Counted from the stretch's first letter, positions 10,201-19,214 are shown. The stretch is DNA of 64,000 nt from Zunongwangia sp. HGR-M22 (GCF_027594425.1 NZ_CP115159.1:1849001-1913000), one strand, 5' to 3'. A program made the numbers and translations. Notes: generated by a model from the letters alone, not told the origin.

Positions 10201-11055
10201 ATGATAAGTATTTTAGTAACAGGCGCATCTGGCCAGTTAGGGCAGAGTATTAAAAAAATAAGCCCACGATTCCCTGAATTTCAATTTTATTTTAAAAGTT
10301 CAGCTGAGTTAAACATTACAGATGCTGAAAATGTTAAAAATACTTTTGCTGAAAACCGTTTTGATTACTGCATAAACTGTGCAGCTTATACAAAGGTAGA
10401 TTTGGCAGAATCGGAAACGAAAAGCGCTAATTTGATCAATAATGAGGCAATTTCAATTTTGAGTGAATGGTGTCGGGAATTTAGAGTTACCTTAATTCAT
10501 ATTTCTACAGATTTTGTATTTCAAGGCATTCAAAACATTCCATACAAAGAAGAAGATCAAACCAAGCCTGAGAGTGTTTATGGTACTACTAAATTAGCTG
10601 GAGAAGAAACTATTCAGAAGAAATTAGAGCAATATTTCATTATTCGCACTTCGTGGTTATATTCTGAATTTGGTCATAATTTCGTAAAATCCATGCTGAA
10701 GTACGGAAAAGAAAAAGAAAGCTTATCTGTAGTCTACGATCAACTAGGAACTCCTACTTATGCTGGAGATTTAGCTGAATTTATATTGAAAATAATAAGC
10801 TCTAAATCTAACCAATATGGACTTTATCATTACAGCAATGAAGGTGTGGCTAGCTGGTATGATTTTGCATTCAATATTTTTAAAATTTCAGGAATTAACA
10901 TAGGTTTAAAACCAATTCGATCTGAAGATTATCCAACTGCAGCAAAACGCCCTTGCTATAGTGTTTTAGATAAGCGTAAAGCAAAGTCAACTTTCCAAAT
11001 TCAAATTCCGCATTGGCAGGATTCTCTTATTAAAGCTTTGGAAGAACTCAACTAA
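10201..11055 (+). CDS. rfbD: dTDP-4-dehydrorhamnose reductase
   Basis: Final step: NADPH-dependent reduction to dTDP-L-rhamnose. SDR fold with TGASGQLGQS near residue 7 for the dinucleotide and CINCAAYTKVDLAES for the substrate-site strand. Catalytic YGTTK lies near residue 128. 284 residues is standard. It is the last gene of the operon and is followed by a strong terminator shared with the convergent Bax-inhibitor gene. No glycosyltransferase genes are adjacent, so the rhamnose is used by a cluster elsewhere. Confidence 0.94.
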   Translation: MISILVTGASGQLGQSIKKISPRFPEFQFYFKSSAELNITDAENVKNTFAENRFDYCINCAAYTKVDLAESETKSANLINNEAISILSEWCREFRVTLIHISTDFVFQGIQNIPYKEEDQTKPESVYGTTKLAGEETIQKKLEQYFIIRTSWLYSEFGHNFVKSMLKYGKEKESLSVVYDQLGTPTYAGDLAEFILKIISSKSNQYGLYHYSNEGVASWYDFAFNIFKISGINIGLKPIRSEDYPTAAKRPCYSVLDKRKAKSTFQIQIPHWQDSLIKALEELN

Positions 11056-11081
11056 AAGCTTCTAATCTGAGATTAAAATAT

Positions 11082-11116
11082 AAAAAAAAGCGCTTCGTAA
11101 ATGAAGCGCTTTTTTA
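11082..11116. terminator. Bidirectional terminator between rfbD and the BI-1 gene
   Basis: Eight A, stem AGCGCTTC (11089-11096), loop GTAAAT, stem GAAGCGCT (11103-11110), then a T run. It is symmetric, so it serves the convergent genes on both strands. Confidence 0.85.
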
Positions 11117-11133
11117 TTGAATATAGAATTATT

Positions 11134-11868
11134 TTATCTTCTGTTTCCAAAAATACGAAGCATAAATAAAAACATATTTATAAAATCTAAATACAATGTA
11201 ATTGCTCCCATTAAAGCAAGATTATGACCGATATCAGAATCTTCCATACCAGCGCGATACATCCTTTTAATTTTTTGAGTATCATAGGCTGTTAAGCCAA
11301 CAAAGATAAGGACACCAGCATAAGTGATTACCCAATATAGTATTTCACTAAAAAAGAAAATATTTACAATCGAGGCAATAATAATACCTATTAGTGCCAT
11401 AAAGCAAAGGTTACCGATACTTGTAAGGTCTTTTTTGGTAAAATAGCCATAAGCACTCATTGCACCGAAAGTTCCTGCAGTAACAAAAAATGTGGTAGCA
11501 ATAGAGGCAGAGGTAAATAGCAATAGGATAAATGATAATGTTATTCCATTTAAAACTGAGTATAAAATAAATAATGAAGTTGCCGTTGTGGTAGATAGTT
11601 TTTGAATATTAGAGCCTATGTAACCTACCAATACAACTTCACCTATTAACAACCCATAAAATACCAGTTTATTAGAGAAAATTAAGTTCATCAATTGTTC
11701 GCTACTTGCAGCGAAATAAGCAGTAACACCAGTTATTAGGAGTGCTAAAGCCATCCAATTGAATACCTTATTGATATAGGCTGTTCTTCCTTGTTTTAAC
11801 TGAGAATCAGAATGAATTGCTTGATCTTCAGAGTGTATTCTGTTTGTGATTTGAGAATCTGAACTCAT
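11134..11868 (-). CDS. Bax inhibitor-1/YccA family membrane protein
   Basis: After a polar 40-residue N-terminus (ending GRTAYINKVFNWM) there are seven hydrophobic segments, the usual topology of the BI-1/YccA/TMBIM family. The family signatures are visible in GLTAYDTQKIKRMY near residue 190 and in the terminal DFINMFLFMLRIFGNR. Known homologues modulate FtsH proteolysis or conduct calcium; neither is provable here. It is preceded by purB on the same strand, with a 90-base gap containing a small palindrome (TACTCAA-AAA-TTGAGTA, 11911-11927). 244 residues is normal for Bacteroidota members. Confidence 0.88.
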   Translation of the reverse strand: MSSDSQITNRIHSEDQAIHSDSQLKQGRTAYINKVFNWMALALLITGVTAYFAASSEQLMNLIFSNKLVFYGLLIGEVVLVGYIGSNIQKLSTTTATSLFILYSVLNGITLSFILLLFTSASIATTFFVTAGTFGAMSAYGYFTKKDLTSIGNLCFMALIGIIIASIVNIFFFSEILYWVITYAGVLIFVGLTAYDTQKIKRMYRAGMEDSDIGHNLALMGAITLYLDFINMFLFMLRIFGNRR

Positions 11869-11958
11869 AAATTTAAATTTCTATTTTATTGTAAAATTAA
11901 AGATTTCCATTACTCAAAAATTGAGTATTTCACTTTTTATTCAATCTTTTTTTAAAGA

Positions 11959-13296
11959 TTAAATTCCGGTATAATTTTGCGGAGTTATTTTTTTAAGTTC
12001 CTCTTTAATATGTGGTTCTACTTCCAGAGTTTCAATAAAATTTGCGATGCTTGTTTTGTTTATTTTCTCGTTAGTTCTGGTAAGCCCTTTTAAAGTTTCA
12101 TAAGGATTCTTGAAACCTTCACGTCTTAAAATGGTCTGAATTGCTTCAGCTACAACGGCCCAATTTGCTTCAAGATCGGCATTGAGTTTTTCTTCATTCA
12201 GCAATAATTTATTTAAACCTTTTAGAGTAGATTTAAAAGCAATGATGGTATGTCCTATAGGAACCCCAATATTTCTTAAAACAGTACTATCTGTAAGGTC
12301 TCTTTGCAATCTGCTAACCGGTAATTTAGAAGATAAATGTTCGAATAACACATTTGCAATTCCTAAATTTCCTTCGCTATTTTCAAAATCTATAGGGTTT
12401 ACTTTATGTGGCATAGCAGAACTTCCAATTTCTCCTGCTTTGATTTTTTGCTTAAAATAATCCATGGAAACATAGGTCCAAATGTCTTTATCAAGATCCA
12501 ATAAAATCGTATTTATACGTTTTAAAGCATCGAAAATTGCGGCCATATGGTCGTAATGTTCAATTTGTGTAGTTGGGAAAGAATGCTTCAAAGACAACGT
12601 ATTTTCTACGAAACCGGTACCAAACTTTTTCCAGTCAACTTCAGGGTAAGCAACAAAATGTGCATTATAATTTCCGGTAGCACCACCAAATTTGGCTGCA
12701 TGGCTACATGCTTCTAAAAGTTGCTTTTGTTCTTTTAAGCGAACAGTGAAAACTTCTATTTCTTTACCAAGACGAGTAGGGGATGCGGGCTGCCCGTGTG
12801 TACGAGCTAATAATGGAATATCTTTCCACTCTTGGCTAAGCGATTTTAATTTATCCAAAATTTCATCTAATTCTGGAATATAGGTTTCTTCGATTGCATC
12901 TTTTAAAGAAAGTGGTACCGCTGTATTATTAATATCTTGAGAGGTAAGTCCAAAATGTATAAATTCTTTTGAATTCTCTAAGCCTAATTTTGCAAACTCT
13001 TCTTTCAGAAAATATTCGACAGCTTTTACATCGTGATTGGTCGTTTTTTCTATTTCTTTGATGGCCTGCGCATCTTGAGAAGAAAAGTTTTCGTACAAAG
13101 CTCTAAGCTCAGGAAAAATTGACTCATTTACGTCTTTTAACTGCGGAAGCGGTAATTTGCATAGCGCAATAAAATATTCAACCTCTACTTTTACACGATA
13201 TTTTATAAGCGCTTCTTCACTAAAATAAGCCGATAAAGCTTTAGTTTTAGAATGATATCTTCCATCTATAGGAGAAATTGCGTTTAGCGATGTCAT
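11959..13296 (-). CDS. purB: Adenylosuccinate lyase
   Basis: Cleaves SAICAR to AICAR in purine synthesis and adenylosuccinate to AMP. The fumarase/aspartase superfamily signature GSSAMPHKVNP lies near residue 290 and contains the catalytic loop serine. KTNHDVKAVEYFL-type and TSQDINNTA motifs supply the His and substrate Ser/Thr sites. 445 residues matches the family. A TAATTTTG element on the minus strand at 13343-13336 fits the -7 consensus about 40 bases before the start. In many flavobacteria a HEAT-like gene accompanies purB; here only its dead remnant is found, at 13356-13866. Confidence 0.95.
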   Translation of the reverse strand: MTSLNAISPIDGRYHSKTKALSAYFSEEALIKYRVKVEVEYFIALCKLPLPQLKDVNESIFPELRALYENFSSQDAQAIKEIEKTTNHDVKAVEYFLKEEFAKLGLENSKEFIHFGLTSQDINNTAVPLSLKDAIEETYIPELDEILDKLKSLSQEWKDIPLLARTHGQPASPTRLGKEIEVFTVRLKEQKQLLEACSHAAKFGGATGNYNAHFVAYPEVDWKKFGTGFVENTLSLKHSFPTTQIEHYDHMAAIFDALKRINTILLDLDKDIWTYVSMDYFKQKIKAGEIGSSAMPHKVNPIDFENSEGNLGIANVLFEHLSSKLPVSRLQRDLTDSTVLRNIGVPIGHTIIAFKSTLKGLNKLLLNEEKLNADLEANWAVVAEAIQTILRREGFKNPYETLKGLTRTNEKINKTSIANFIETLEVEPHIKEELKKITPQNYTGI

Positions 13297-13355
13297 TTTC
13301 TGAATTTAAAAAGTTAAAGTGTAAAGATAGTGCTTCAAAATTATCTGTGAAGCGA

Positions 13356-13866
13356 CTATTTTAATTTCTTTAAAATTTTTGCGCCACAAGACTTAAATCC
13401 AGCTGAGCCTTGATGTAAATGCTGCTACAAATAGGCTTTTATTCGGGATGAATCCAATCAATTTCAAAACCTAATAAGAACAAAGCCTGCATCGCAAAAA
13501 TCTTTGTGACGGTTTTAGTATTGCCCAGTAACCAATCGAATGATACTTCACAAGCGCTTTCTAAATATTGCTGCGGAAGTGAGAAATCATTATCCAAATA
13601 CTGAAATTCGAAAATTTTGACGAATAATTTTGAAATATATCGCTTTTTGGTTTCAGAGCTAATTTTAGTGGAAACTTCAATAATTTCTTCGGAAAAATTT
13701 AAAATTTCAGCTAAATGATTTCTCGAATAAAATTCTAATAAAGCTATTCCTTTTAGACGATATTTATTCGAATATTGAATTAACTGTCAATCGCAATCTT
13801 TTTGCATATAGCTGATCGACTCACAATACTTATCGTCATGTGTTCAATTTCAGCTTTAATATTCAT
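13356..13866 (-). pseudogene. Decayed HEAT-like protein that usually accompanies purB
   Basis: No intact ORF exists here, but one reading frame on the minus strand is clearly ex-coding. Translating downward gives YRLKGIALLEFYSRNHLAEI, then later SFDWLLGNTKTVTKIFAMQ and LGFEIDWIHPE. It is broken by a TGA near 13792, a TAA at 13439-13441 just after DWIHPE, and a frameshift. Beyond the frameshift a final block, GSAGFKSCGAKILKKL, ends at the TAG 13356-13358. The blocks match, in order, the roughly 190-residue HEAT-repeat-like protein that flavobacterial annotations often call 'adenylosuccinate lyase' beside purB. The original start was probably the ATG overlapping the sirtuin stop (TGATG at 13868-13864). 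Confidence 0.7.
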
Positions 13867-14552
13867 CAATTAAATTTTTCTCGAAGTTCTTTTGCCAGCT
13901 TAGGCACCCCAGTAACGGCTTTTTCAGCGAATATAGTTAGATGGTTATTTTCCTGAATACTAGGCTTAGGATCGATAAAATACACAGGTGTTTTTGGTTG
14001 AGCAAAATCGACAAGACCTGCAGCAGGATAGACCTGCATCGAAGTTCCAACTATTGCAATAATATCGGCATGGGAAACTTTTTGTATTGCTTTTTCCATC
14101 ATTGGGACCGCCTCTCCAAACCATACTACATGCGGTCGTAACTGAAAATTATGTTCGCAAAAATCACCAATATTAAGATCTTCCTTCCAATCTAATAGCA
14201 GATCTTCATCAAAAGTGCTTCTTACTTTCAATAATTCGCCATGTAGATGCAAAACATTAGAACTGCCGGCTCTTTCATGAAGATCATCAATATTCTGCGT
14301 TATAATTTCAACATTAAAATCATTCTCTAATTCAGCTAATACAAGATGAGCTTCATTTGGTTGAACGCTAAGTAATTGCCTTCTGCGCTTATTATAAAAA
14401 TCGAGAACCAATTCTTTATTTTTTTTCCAACCCATTGGCGAGGCTACTTGCATCACATCGTGGCCTTCCCAAAGGCCATCTTCGTCTCTAAAAGTTTTTA
14501 TACCGCTTTCGGCGCTAATTCCTGCTCCCGTAAGTACAACTAGATTTTTCAT
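13866..14552 (-). CDS. cobB: Sir2-family NAD-dependent protein deacylase, zinc-less type
   Basis: Removes acyl groups from protein lysines using NAD. Motifs: GAGISAESGIKTFRD at residues 9-23, TQNIDDLHERAGS from 85, and the catalytic His104 in LHLHG. Y53 and R56 in FYNKRRR form the YxxR motif that in SIRT5 and CobB favours succinyl and malonyl groups. The four zinc-binding cysteines usual between residues 110 and 140 are missing: only C132 is present. Other Bacteroidota sirtuins I recall share this loss, so it is probably functional. 228 residues is normal. It ends one base into the start of the dead HEAT-like gene, so the two were once an operon. Confidence 0.9.
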   Translation of the reverse strand: MKNLVVLTGAGISAESGIKTFRDEDGLWEGHDVMQVASPMGWKKNKELVLDFYNKRRRQLLSVQPNEAHLVLAELENDFNVEIITQNIDDLHERAGSSNVLHLHGELLKVRSTFDEDLLLDWKEDLNIGDFCEHNFQLRPHVVWFGEAVPMMEKAIQKVSHADIIAIVGTSMQVYPAAGLVDFAQPKTPVYFIDPKPSIQENNHLTIFAEKAVTGVPKLAKELREKFN

Positions 14553-14705
14553 GAAATAAAAATAAAAAAAGTAATCAAATTAGCTGTTATAAAATGTTGA
14601 TCACTAAAAAGGATATAATTGTTTGTTTTATAGATAATTGCCGCCTTAACAAAACAAACTATATTTTTAAATATTTATGTCATTCTTTTATAAGCCCAAA
14701 TTTTA

Positions 14706-14713
14706 TATTTTTG
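14706..14713 (+). promoter_or_regulatory. -7 promoter element of the TrmH-family gene
   Basis: TATTTTTG fits the Bacteroidota -7 consensus TAnnTTTG exactly and ends 6 bases before the ATG at 14719. This argues that the upstream ATG at 14677 lies outside the message and that the mRNA is leaderless or nearly so. No good -33 TTG is seen. Confidence 0.45.
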
Positions 14714-14718
14714 GAGTG

Positions 14719-15372
14719 ATGGAAAACCCTGCTCTGCTTACGTATTTAGAAGATTTTCTTACCGATCGTAGAAAATCTCTTATGAAAAAAGTTATTGATC
14801 AACGAACTAATCATATAACAGTAGCTACTCAAGATGTTTTTCAATTGCATAATACAAGCGCGGTAATTAGAAGTTGTGATGTTTTTGGGATACAAAACGC
14901 GCATGTTATAGAAGAAAAATTTCCCAAGCGTATCGATCGTGAAATTGCAATGGGAGCGCAAAAATGGGTAACAATAAATCGTCATTCTTCAGCAAAAGAA
15001 TGTATTTCGCATTTACGCGCTAATGGTTATCAGATCGTTGCTACCAGTCCGCATACTGATTCCTTACATTTAAAAGATTTTGATATTAGTAAAAAATCAG
15101 CTTTATTTTTTGGAACGGAGCGGCATGGATTGTCTGATGAAATTATGGCAGCTGCAGATTGTACTTTGAAAATACCAATGTATGGTTTTACGGAAAGTTT
15201 GAATATTTCGGTTTCCGCAGCTATTATTCTACAAACTTTAGCTGAAAGAATGAGAGCCGAAGGCGTAAAATGGGAATTAACAGAAGAAGAAAAAAGCGAT
15301 TTGAAGCTGGAATGGCTGAAAAATAATTTGAAGAACAGTGCCGAGCTAATTTCTCATTTTTGTTCGAAATAA
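14719..15372 (+). CDS. TrmH-family tRNA/rRNA 2'-O-ribose methyltransferase (SpoU)
   Basis: SPOUT-class methyltransferase that places a 2'-O-methyl group on RNA. Three SpoU motifs are clear: NTSAVIRSCDVFG, FGTERHGLSDE and IPMYGFTESLNISVSAA, the last forming the trefoil knot. It resembles TrmH (tRNA Gm18) more than RlmB, as it has no N-terminal L30-like domain. A longer frame begins at 14677, but a promoter element lies between the two ATGs and family members begin at a MxNxxLLTYLExFLT sequence. 14719 (217 residues) is therefore the better start. The exact target nucleotide is inferred. Confidence 0.88.
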   Translation: MENPALLTYLEDFLTDRRKSLMKKVIDQRTNHITVATQDVFQLHNTSAVIRSCDVFGIQNAHVIEEKFPKRIDREIAMGAQKWVTINRHSSAKECISHLRANGYQIVATSPHTDSLHLKDFDISKKSALFFGTERHGLSDEIMAAADCTLKIPMYGFTESLNISVSAAIILQTLAERMRAEGVKWELTEEEKSDLKLEWLKNNLKNSAELISHFCSK

Positions 15373-15404
15373 TTTTAAAGTTTAATAAATAGCAACCTAT
15401 AAGA

Positions 15405-15932
15405 ATGACGCTTTTTTTCTACGTCGCCATTGCTTTGATCACCTTTGTGGCCTTTTTGCACGCTTGGTCTAAGAAAGATTATGATGTAAGTAGAACCATT
15501 GTTATTAACCGACCTAAGGCAAATGTTTATGCCTTTATACGCCATTTGGAAAATCAAAAACTCTGGAACTCCTGGTATCTAAAATCAGAAAATATTACAA
15601 CTAAATTTAAAGGTACAGATGGAAAATTAAATGCTATCTGTTACTGGAGAGGCAACGATAAAATAGGAGAGGGGACACAAAAAATTACAAAAATAAAGCC
15701 CGGAAAAGTTTTAGAAACTAAAATTTTGCTTTTAAAACCCACAAAAGCTGTTGCGCTGGGTTATTTTGCCACCAAAGAAATTCAACCAGAAAGAACTAAA
15801 ATAATTTTCGGGCTACGAGGGTATTTAGCTTTTCCGTATTCTGTTATATCAATATTCTACAGTATGGAAAATCGCTTAGGTAAAGAATGTGAAGAAAGTT
15901 TACAAAACTTAAAGCGAGAATTAGAAAAATAA
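15405..15932 (+). CDS. Membrane-anchored SRPBCC (START-like) domain protein
   Basis: One N-terminal hydrophobic helix (residues 3-21), then a polyketide-cyclase/SRPBCC domain from SRTIVINRPKANVYAFI to the C-terminal helix ending ESLQNLKRELEK. The pattern is that of Bacteroidota 'SRPBCC family proteins' of 170-180 residues, which bind a hydrophobic ligand; no substrate can be proposed. It follows the methyltransferase by 32 bases on the same strand and ends 3 bases from the convergent gene, leaving no room for a separate terminator. Confidence 0.72.
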   Translation: MTLFFYVAIALITFVAFLHAWSKKDYDVSRTIVINRPKANVYAFIRHLENQKLWNSWYLKSENITTKFKGTDGKLNAICYWRGNDKIGEGTQKITKIKPGKVLETKILLLKPTKAVALGYFATKEIQPERTKIIFGLRGYLAFPYSVISIFYSMENRLGKECEESLQNLKRELEK

Positions 15933-15935
15933 TAT

Positions 15936-16700
15936 CTAATTTTTATTTCGCTGAAGTAGTTTATACTCTTCCCAACAACCACTAATTGCATCAAGAATCT
16001 GCAAATCTGTAGCAGTTCTTACAAAATCTTCAGAGTAACTACATCTACTTAATACCTCTTCAATTTCAGCTCTGCTCATTTGTAGCATTGCCGTGAGTGT
16101 TTCACGGTTGTACTTAGATCCTAAAAGTTCACGAATACTTTCGTCATCCTTCATTTTTCTAAGTTTTCGCATCTGGCGCTCTTTTCGGCTAAACAGATTA
16201 TTTAAAGCATCAGCAGGATTAAAGATAGATCCTATAACTTTATTAAATGCACTAGGAGAAGAATCCCCGGCCTCGTATCCACTGTTAAGGCCGGAAATGC
16301 TATATCTCTTATTTTCGTAAATAGGTATGTTCTTAGCATCAATTTCAAGATAGCCTGTAAGTTTTACATCACTCACGGTAACTTCTTCTAAAGCGATACC
16401 TACTTCAGTCATTTTTACTTTTACATTGCCGTATTTCAACCAATCGTTGGTAACTCTAACTTTGATTGATTTAAAACCGATATAAGTAAAATATAAAGTA
16501 TCATTTACAGTTGCCGCAATCTCAAAAGATCCATTTTCATCTGAAATATTTCCTTTAACCTGGTTTAAGTTCACCACATGAACATTCTCCAAAGCCACAT
16601 CGTTAGCGGCATTCATCACGGTTCCTGAAATAACATCCTGAGCACTTGCAATTTGGCAAGTGAAAATAACTGTAAATAATAATGTAACTAAATGCTTCAT
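15936..16700 (-). CDS. Secreted carboxypeptidase-regulatory-like domain protein
   Basis: Signal peptide 1-20 (cleavage after IASA), then a CarboxypepD_reg-like beta-sandwich, residues 22-105. It begins DVISGTVMNAANDVALENVHV, includes GSFEIAATVNDTLYFTYIGF and ends EVTVSD. This is the plug-proximal type of domain found at the N-terminus of TonB receptors, but there is no receptor barrel. The rest is a charged helical domain of unknown function. It lies downstream of the DEAD helicase on the same strand, 66 bases away. Periplasmic or outer-membrane location is inferred. Confidence 0.68.
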   Translation of the reverse strand: MKHLVTLLFTVIFTCQIASAQDVISGTVMNAANDVALENVHVVNLNQVKGNISDENGSFEIAATVNDTLYFTYIGFKSIKVRVTNDWLKYGNVKVKMTEVGIALEEVTVSDVKLTGYLEIDAKNIPIYENKRYSISGLNSGYEAGDSSPSAFNKVIGSIFNPADALNNLFSRKERQMRKLRKMKDDESIRELLGSKYNRETLTAMLQMSRAEIEEVLSRCSYSEDFVRTATDLQILDAISGCWEEYKLLQRNKN

Positions 16701-16766
16701 AGAAATTGACGCCTAAAATATGAAAATCATTATAAAAAATGATGCCAAATCGAAGATTAGGAATTC

Positions 16767-18569
16767 TTATTTTTTAGATTTTCTTCTTTTAATTGAACTT
16801 TCTATATTATTACCACGACTTCCTGATCGTTTACTTTTTTTTCCTTTAAAACCAGAGTCTTTAGAGTCATTTGATCTTGATCTGCCTTTTCCGCCAGATT
16901 TAAAATCTCGTTTTCCAAAACTACCGTCACCGCCTTTACGACCTTTACGTCCGCGACCGCCTTTACCGCCCCCACTATTGGAGTTTTTGGTAATTTCAAC
17001 ATTAATTCTTCTTCCCTGATATTCGAAATCGCTAAAAGCATTGATAACTTTATCAGTTTCAGAATTTTCAGTATTAAAGAAAGAGAAGCTGTCTTTTACA
17101 TCTACTTTAAAAACACCATCTTTACCTAACTGCAAGGCATCTTTAAGAAAATCCTTAAGACTCATCCAATCAAATCCATCTTTCTTACCAACATTCATAA
17201 AATATCGGGTGGAGTTTGGATCTAGATCTACGTTTGATCCACCACTAACAGGAGCAAGATCATTCGCCTTTTTATAGTAATTAGAGAATCTTGTAAATTC
17301 TACTGAAAAGAATTTTTTGATAAGCTCTTCTTTACTGAAATCTTCGAGTACTTTATTGATATTAGGCAGATATTCATCAATATCATGATTAATTTCTGTA
17401 TTCTTAATATCATTTGCAAGATGAAGAAGCTGTACTTTACAAATATCTTTACCATCTGGTAGCTGCTTTTCATCAAAAGATTGTTTGATGATTCGCTCGA
17501 TACTTTTAATTTTTCTAAGCTCACTTTTAGAAACAATTACCATCGATGTTCCTGTTTTACCAGCACGTCCGGTACGACCACTACGGTGCGTATAGGTTTC
17601 AACTTCATCTGGTAACTGGTAATTTATTACGTGAGTAATGTCGTCTACATCAATTCCTCGTGCAGCCACATCTGTAGCAACTAACATTTGGATTTGGCGA
17701 GTTCTAAAAGATTTCATTACCAAATCACGTTGATTCTGACTCAAATCTCCGTGTAGTGCAGCAGCGCTATAACCATCTTCGATTAATCGTTCGGCTACTT
17801 TTTGCGTGTCACGTTTGGTGCGACAAAATATTACTGAAAAAATCTCTGGATTGGCATCTGCTAATCTTTTAAGTGCCGCATAACGATCTCTGGCATTTAC
17901 CAAATAAAACTCATGAGATACATTTGTTGCTCCCATATTTTTACTACCAACGGTAATTTCGATAGGAGAACGCATAAACTTTTTTGCAATTGTAGCCACT
18001 TCTTTTGGCATCGTTGCAGAGAATAACCAGGTGTTTTTCTCTTTTGGAGTATGAGATAAGATAGAAGTTATATCTTCATAAAATCCCATATTCAACATTT
18101 CATCTGCTTCATCTAAAACGCAATACTCGATTTTAGAAATATCGGTAAGCTTACGTCTAATCATATCTTGCATTCTCCCGGGAGTTGCAACGATAATTTG
18201 GGCTCCGCGCTCTATTTGCCTCGCTTGGTCTGTAATACTAGCACCTCCATAAACGGCTACCGGATGTAGCGAAGGCTCGTATTTAGAATAATTTTTTAAT
18301 TCGTTCGTAATTTGCAAGCATAATTCTCTTGTAGGAGATAAAATTAATGCCTGTGTGTGCTTTGATTTTGGATTGATTTTCTGAATCAAAGGGAAACCAA
18401 AAGCTGCCGTCTTTCCTGTCCCGGTCTGGGCTAAGGCAACCATATCGGTCTCTTCGTCTAATAAAATGGGGATGGTTTTTTCCTGTACTTCACTTGGACT
18501 TTCAAAGCCCATGTCTTCAATTGCTTTTAAAATAGAGGAATTTAAACCTAATTCTTGGAATTTATTCAT
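16767..18569 (-). CDS. deaD: DEAD-box ATP-dependent RNA helicase, DeaD/CsdA type
   Basis: Unwinds RNA duplexes in ribosome assembly and cold adaptation in known homologues. Q-motif FQELGLN, Walker A AQTGTGKT (47-54), DEAD at 153-156, SAT at 184-186 and HRSGRTGRAGKTG near residue 330 are all intact. Residues about 380-500 are helical, followed by a DbpA-like RNA-binding domain. The last 70 residues are an unstructured Gly/Lys/Arg/Ser tail typical of RNA chaperone helicases. 600 residues suits the DeaD group. A promoter element lies immediately upstream, inside an inverted repeat. Confidence 0.92.
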   Translation of the reverse strand: MNKFQELGLNSSILKAIEDMGFESPSEVQEKTIPILLDEETDMVALAQTGTGKTAAFGFPLIQKINPKSKHTQALILSPTRELCLQITNELKNYSKYEPSLHPVAVYGGASITDQARQIERGAQIIVATPGRMQDMIRRKLTDISKIEYCVLDEADEMLNMGFYEDITSILSHTPKEKNTWLFSATMPKEVATIAKKFMRSPIEITVGSKNMGATNVSHEFYLVNARDRYAALKRLADANPEIFSVIFCRTKRDTQKVAERLIEDGYSAAALHGDLSQNQRDLVMKSFRTRQIQMLVATDVAARGIDVDDITHVINYQLPDEVETYTHRSGRTGRAGKTGTSMVIVSKSELRKIKSIERIIKQSFDEKQLPDGKDICKVQLLHLANDIKNTEINHDIDEYLPNINKVLEDFSKEELIKKFFSVEFTRFSNYYKKANDLAPVSGGSNVDLDPNSTRYFMNVGKKDGFDWMSLKDFLKDALQLGKDGVFKVDVKDSFSFFNTENSETDKVINAFSDFEYQGRRINVEITKNSNSGGGKGGRGRKGRKGGDGSFGKRDFKSGGKGRSRSNDSKDSGFKGKKSKRSGSRGNNIESSIKRRKSKK

Positions 18570-18580
18570 TATAAAATTTA

Positions 18581-18616
18581 ATAAGCTGCAAATGTACGTA
18601 TTAGTTTACAGCTTAT
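18581..18616 (-). promoter_or_regulatory. deaD promoter element inside an inverted repeat
   Basis: On the minus strand TACATTTG (18596-18589) matches TAnnTTTG and lies 20 bases before the deaD start. It sits in the loop of an 8-bp inverted repeat, ATAAGCTG (18581-18588) and CAGCTTAT (18609-18616). A regulator bound at the repeat would cover the promoter; this is inference. Confidence 0.4.
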
Positions 18617-18641
18617 CACATTAATCTTTTTAATTCATACT

Positions 18642-19214
18642 TTATTTTGATAGGTAGTCTATTAACTCACTAAAAGCTTTTCCGCGATGACTAATTTTAG
18701 CTTTTTCCTGCATTTCCATTTCGGCAAATGTGCGATCATAGCCTTCGGGTCTAAAAACTGGATCATATCCAAATCCTTTTGCACCGCTAGCAGTTTCTGT
18801 AATGTGCCCTTTACAAATGCCTGTAAAAAGATTTTCGTTATCTTTTAAATTTAAAGCAATAACTGTTTTAAAACGTGCCTTTCTAGATTCTTTGTTTTCA
18901 AGTTGCTCTAACAATTTTTTTATGTTAGCTTTATCGTCTTTTTGTTCACCGGCATATCTTGCCGAATATACTCCTGGCGCACCAGCCAGCGCTTCAACTT
19001 CCAGACCTGTATCATCGGCAAAGCAGTTGTAACCGTAACGATGCCTAACATATTCAGCTTTTAAAATGGCATTTCCATCTATGGTATCGGCCGTTTCAGC
19101 AATATCTTCAGTACATCCAATATCATCTAAAGATAATAATGTGATATGCTCAGGAAGCATGGCTTCAATTTCTTTAAATTTATTCTTATTGTGCGTTGCA
19201 AATACTAATTCCAT
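18642..19214 (-). CDS. rdgB: Non-canonical purine NTP diphosphatase (Ham1/RdgB)
   Basis: Hydrolyses ITP, dITP and XTP to monophosphates and pyrophosphate, keeping deaminated purines out of nucleic acid. Family motifs: FATHNKNKFKEI (residues 5-16) for phosphate binding, DDTGLEVEALAGAPGVYSARYAG for metal and catalysis, and GFGYDPVF plus ISHRGKAF for base recognition. 190 residues is standard. It starts 6 bases after the rlmH stop on the same strand. Confidence 0.93.
   Translation of the reverse strand: MELVFATHNKNKFKEIEAMLPEHITLLSLDDIGCTEDIAETADTIDGNAILKAEYVRHRYGYNCFADDTGLEVEALAGAPGVYSARYAGEQKDDKANIKKLLEQLENKESRKARFKTVIALNLKDNENLFTGICKGHITETASGAKGFGYDPVFRPEGYDRTFAEMEMQEKAKISHRGKAFSELIDYLSK

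Noticed and set aside
14677-14718. Upstream ATG extending the TrmH-like gene
   Set aside because: A -7 promoter element lies between this ATG and 14719, and the family begins at the later Met.
16720-17019. 99-codon plus-strand ORF rich in Pro and Leu
   Set aside because: It is the antisense of the Gly/Arg/Lys tail of the DEAD helicase; the composition is a mirror of that low-complexity region.
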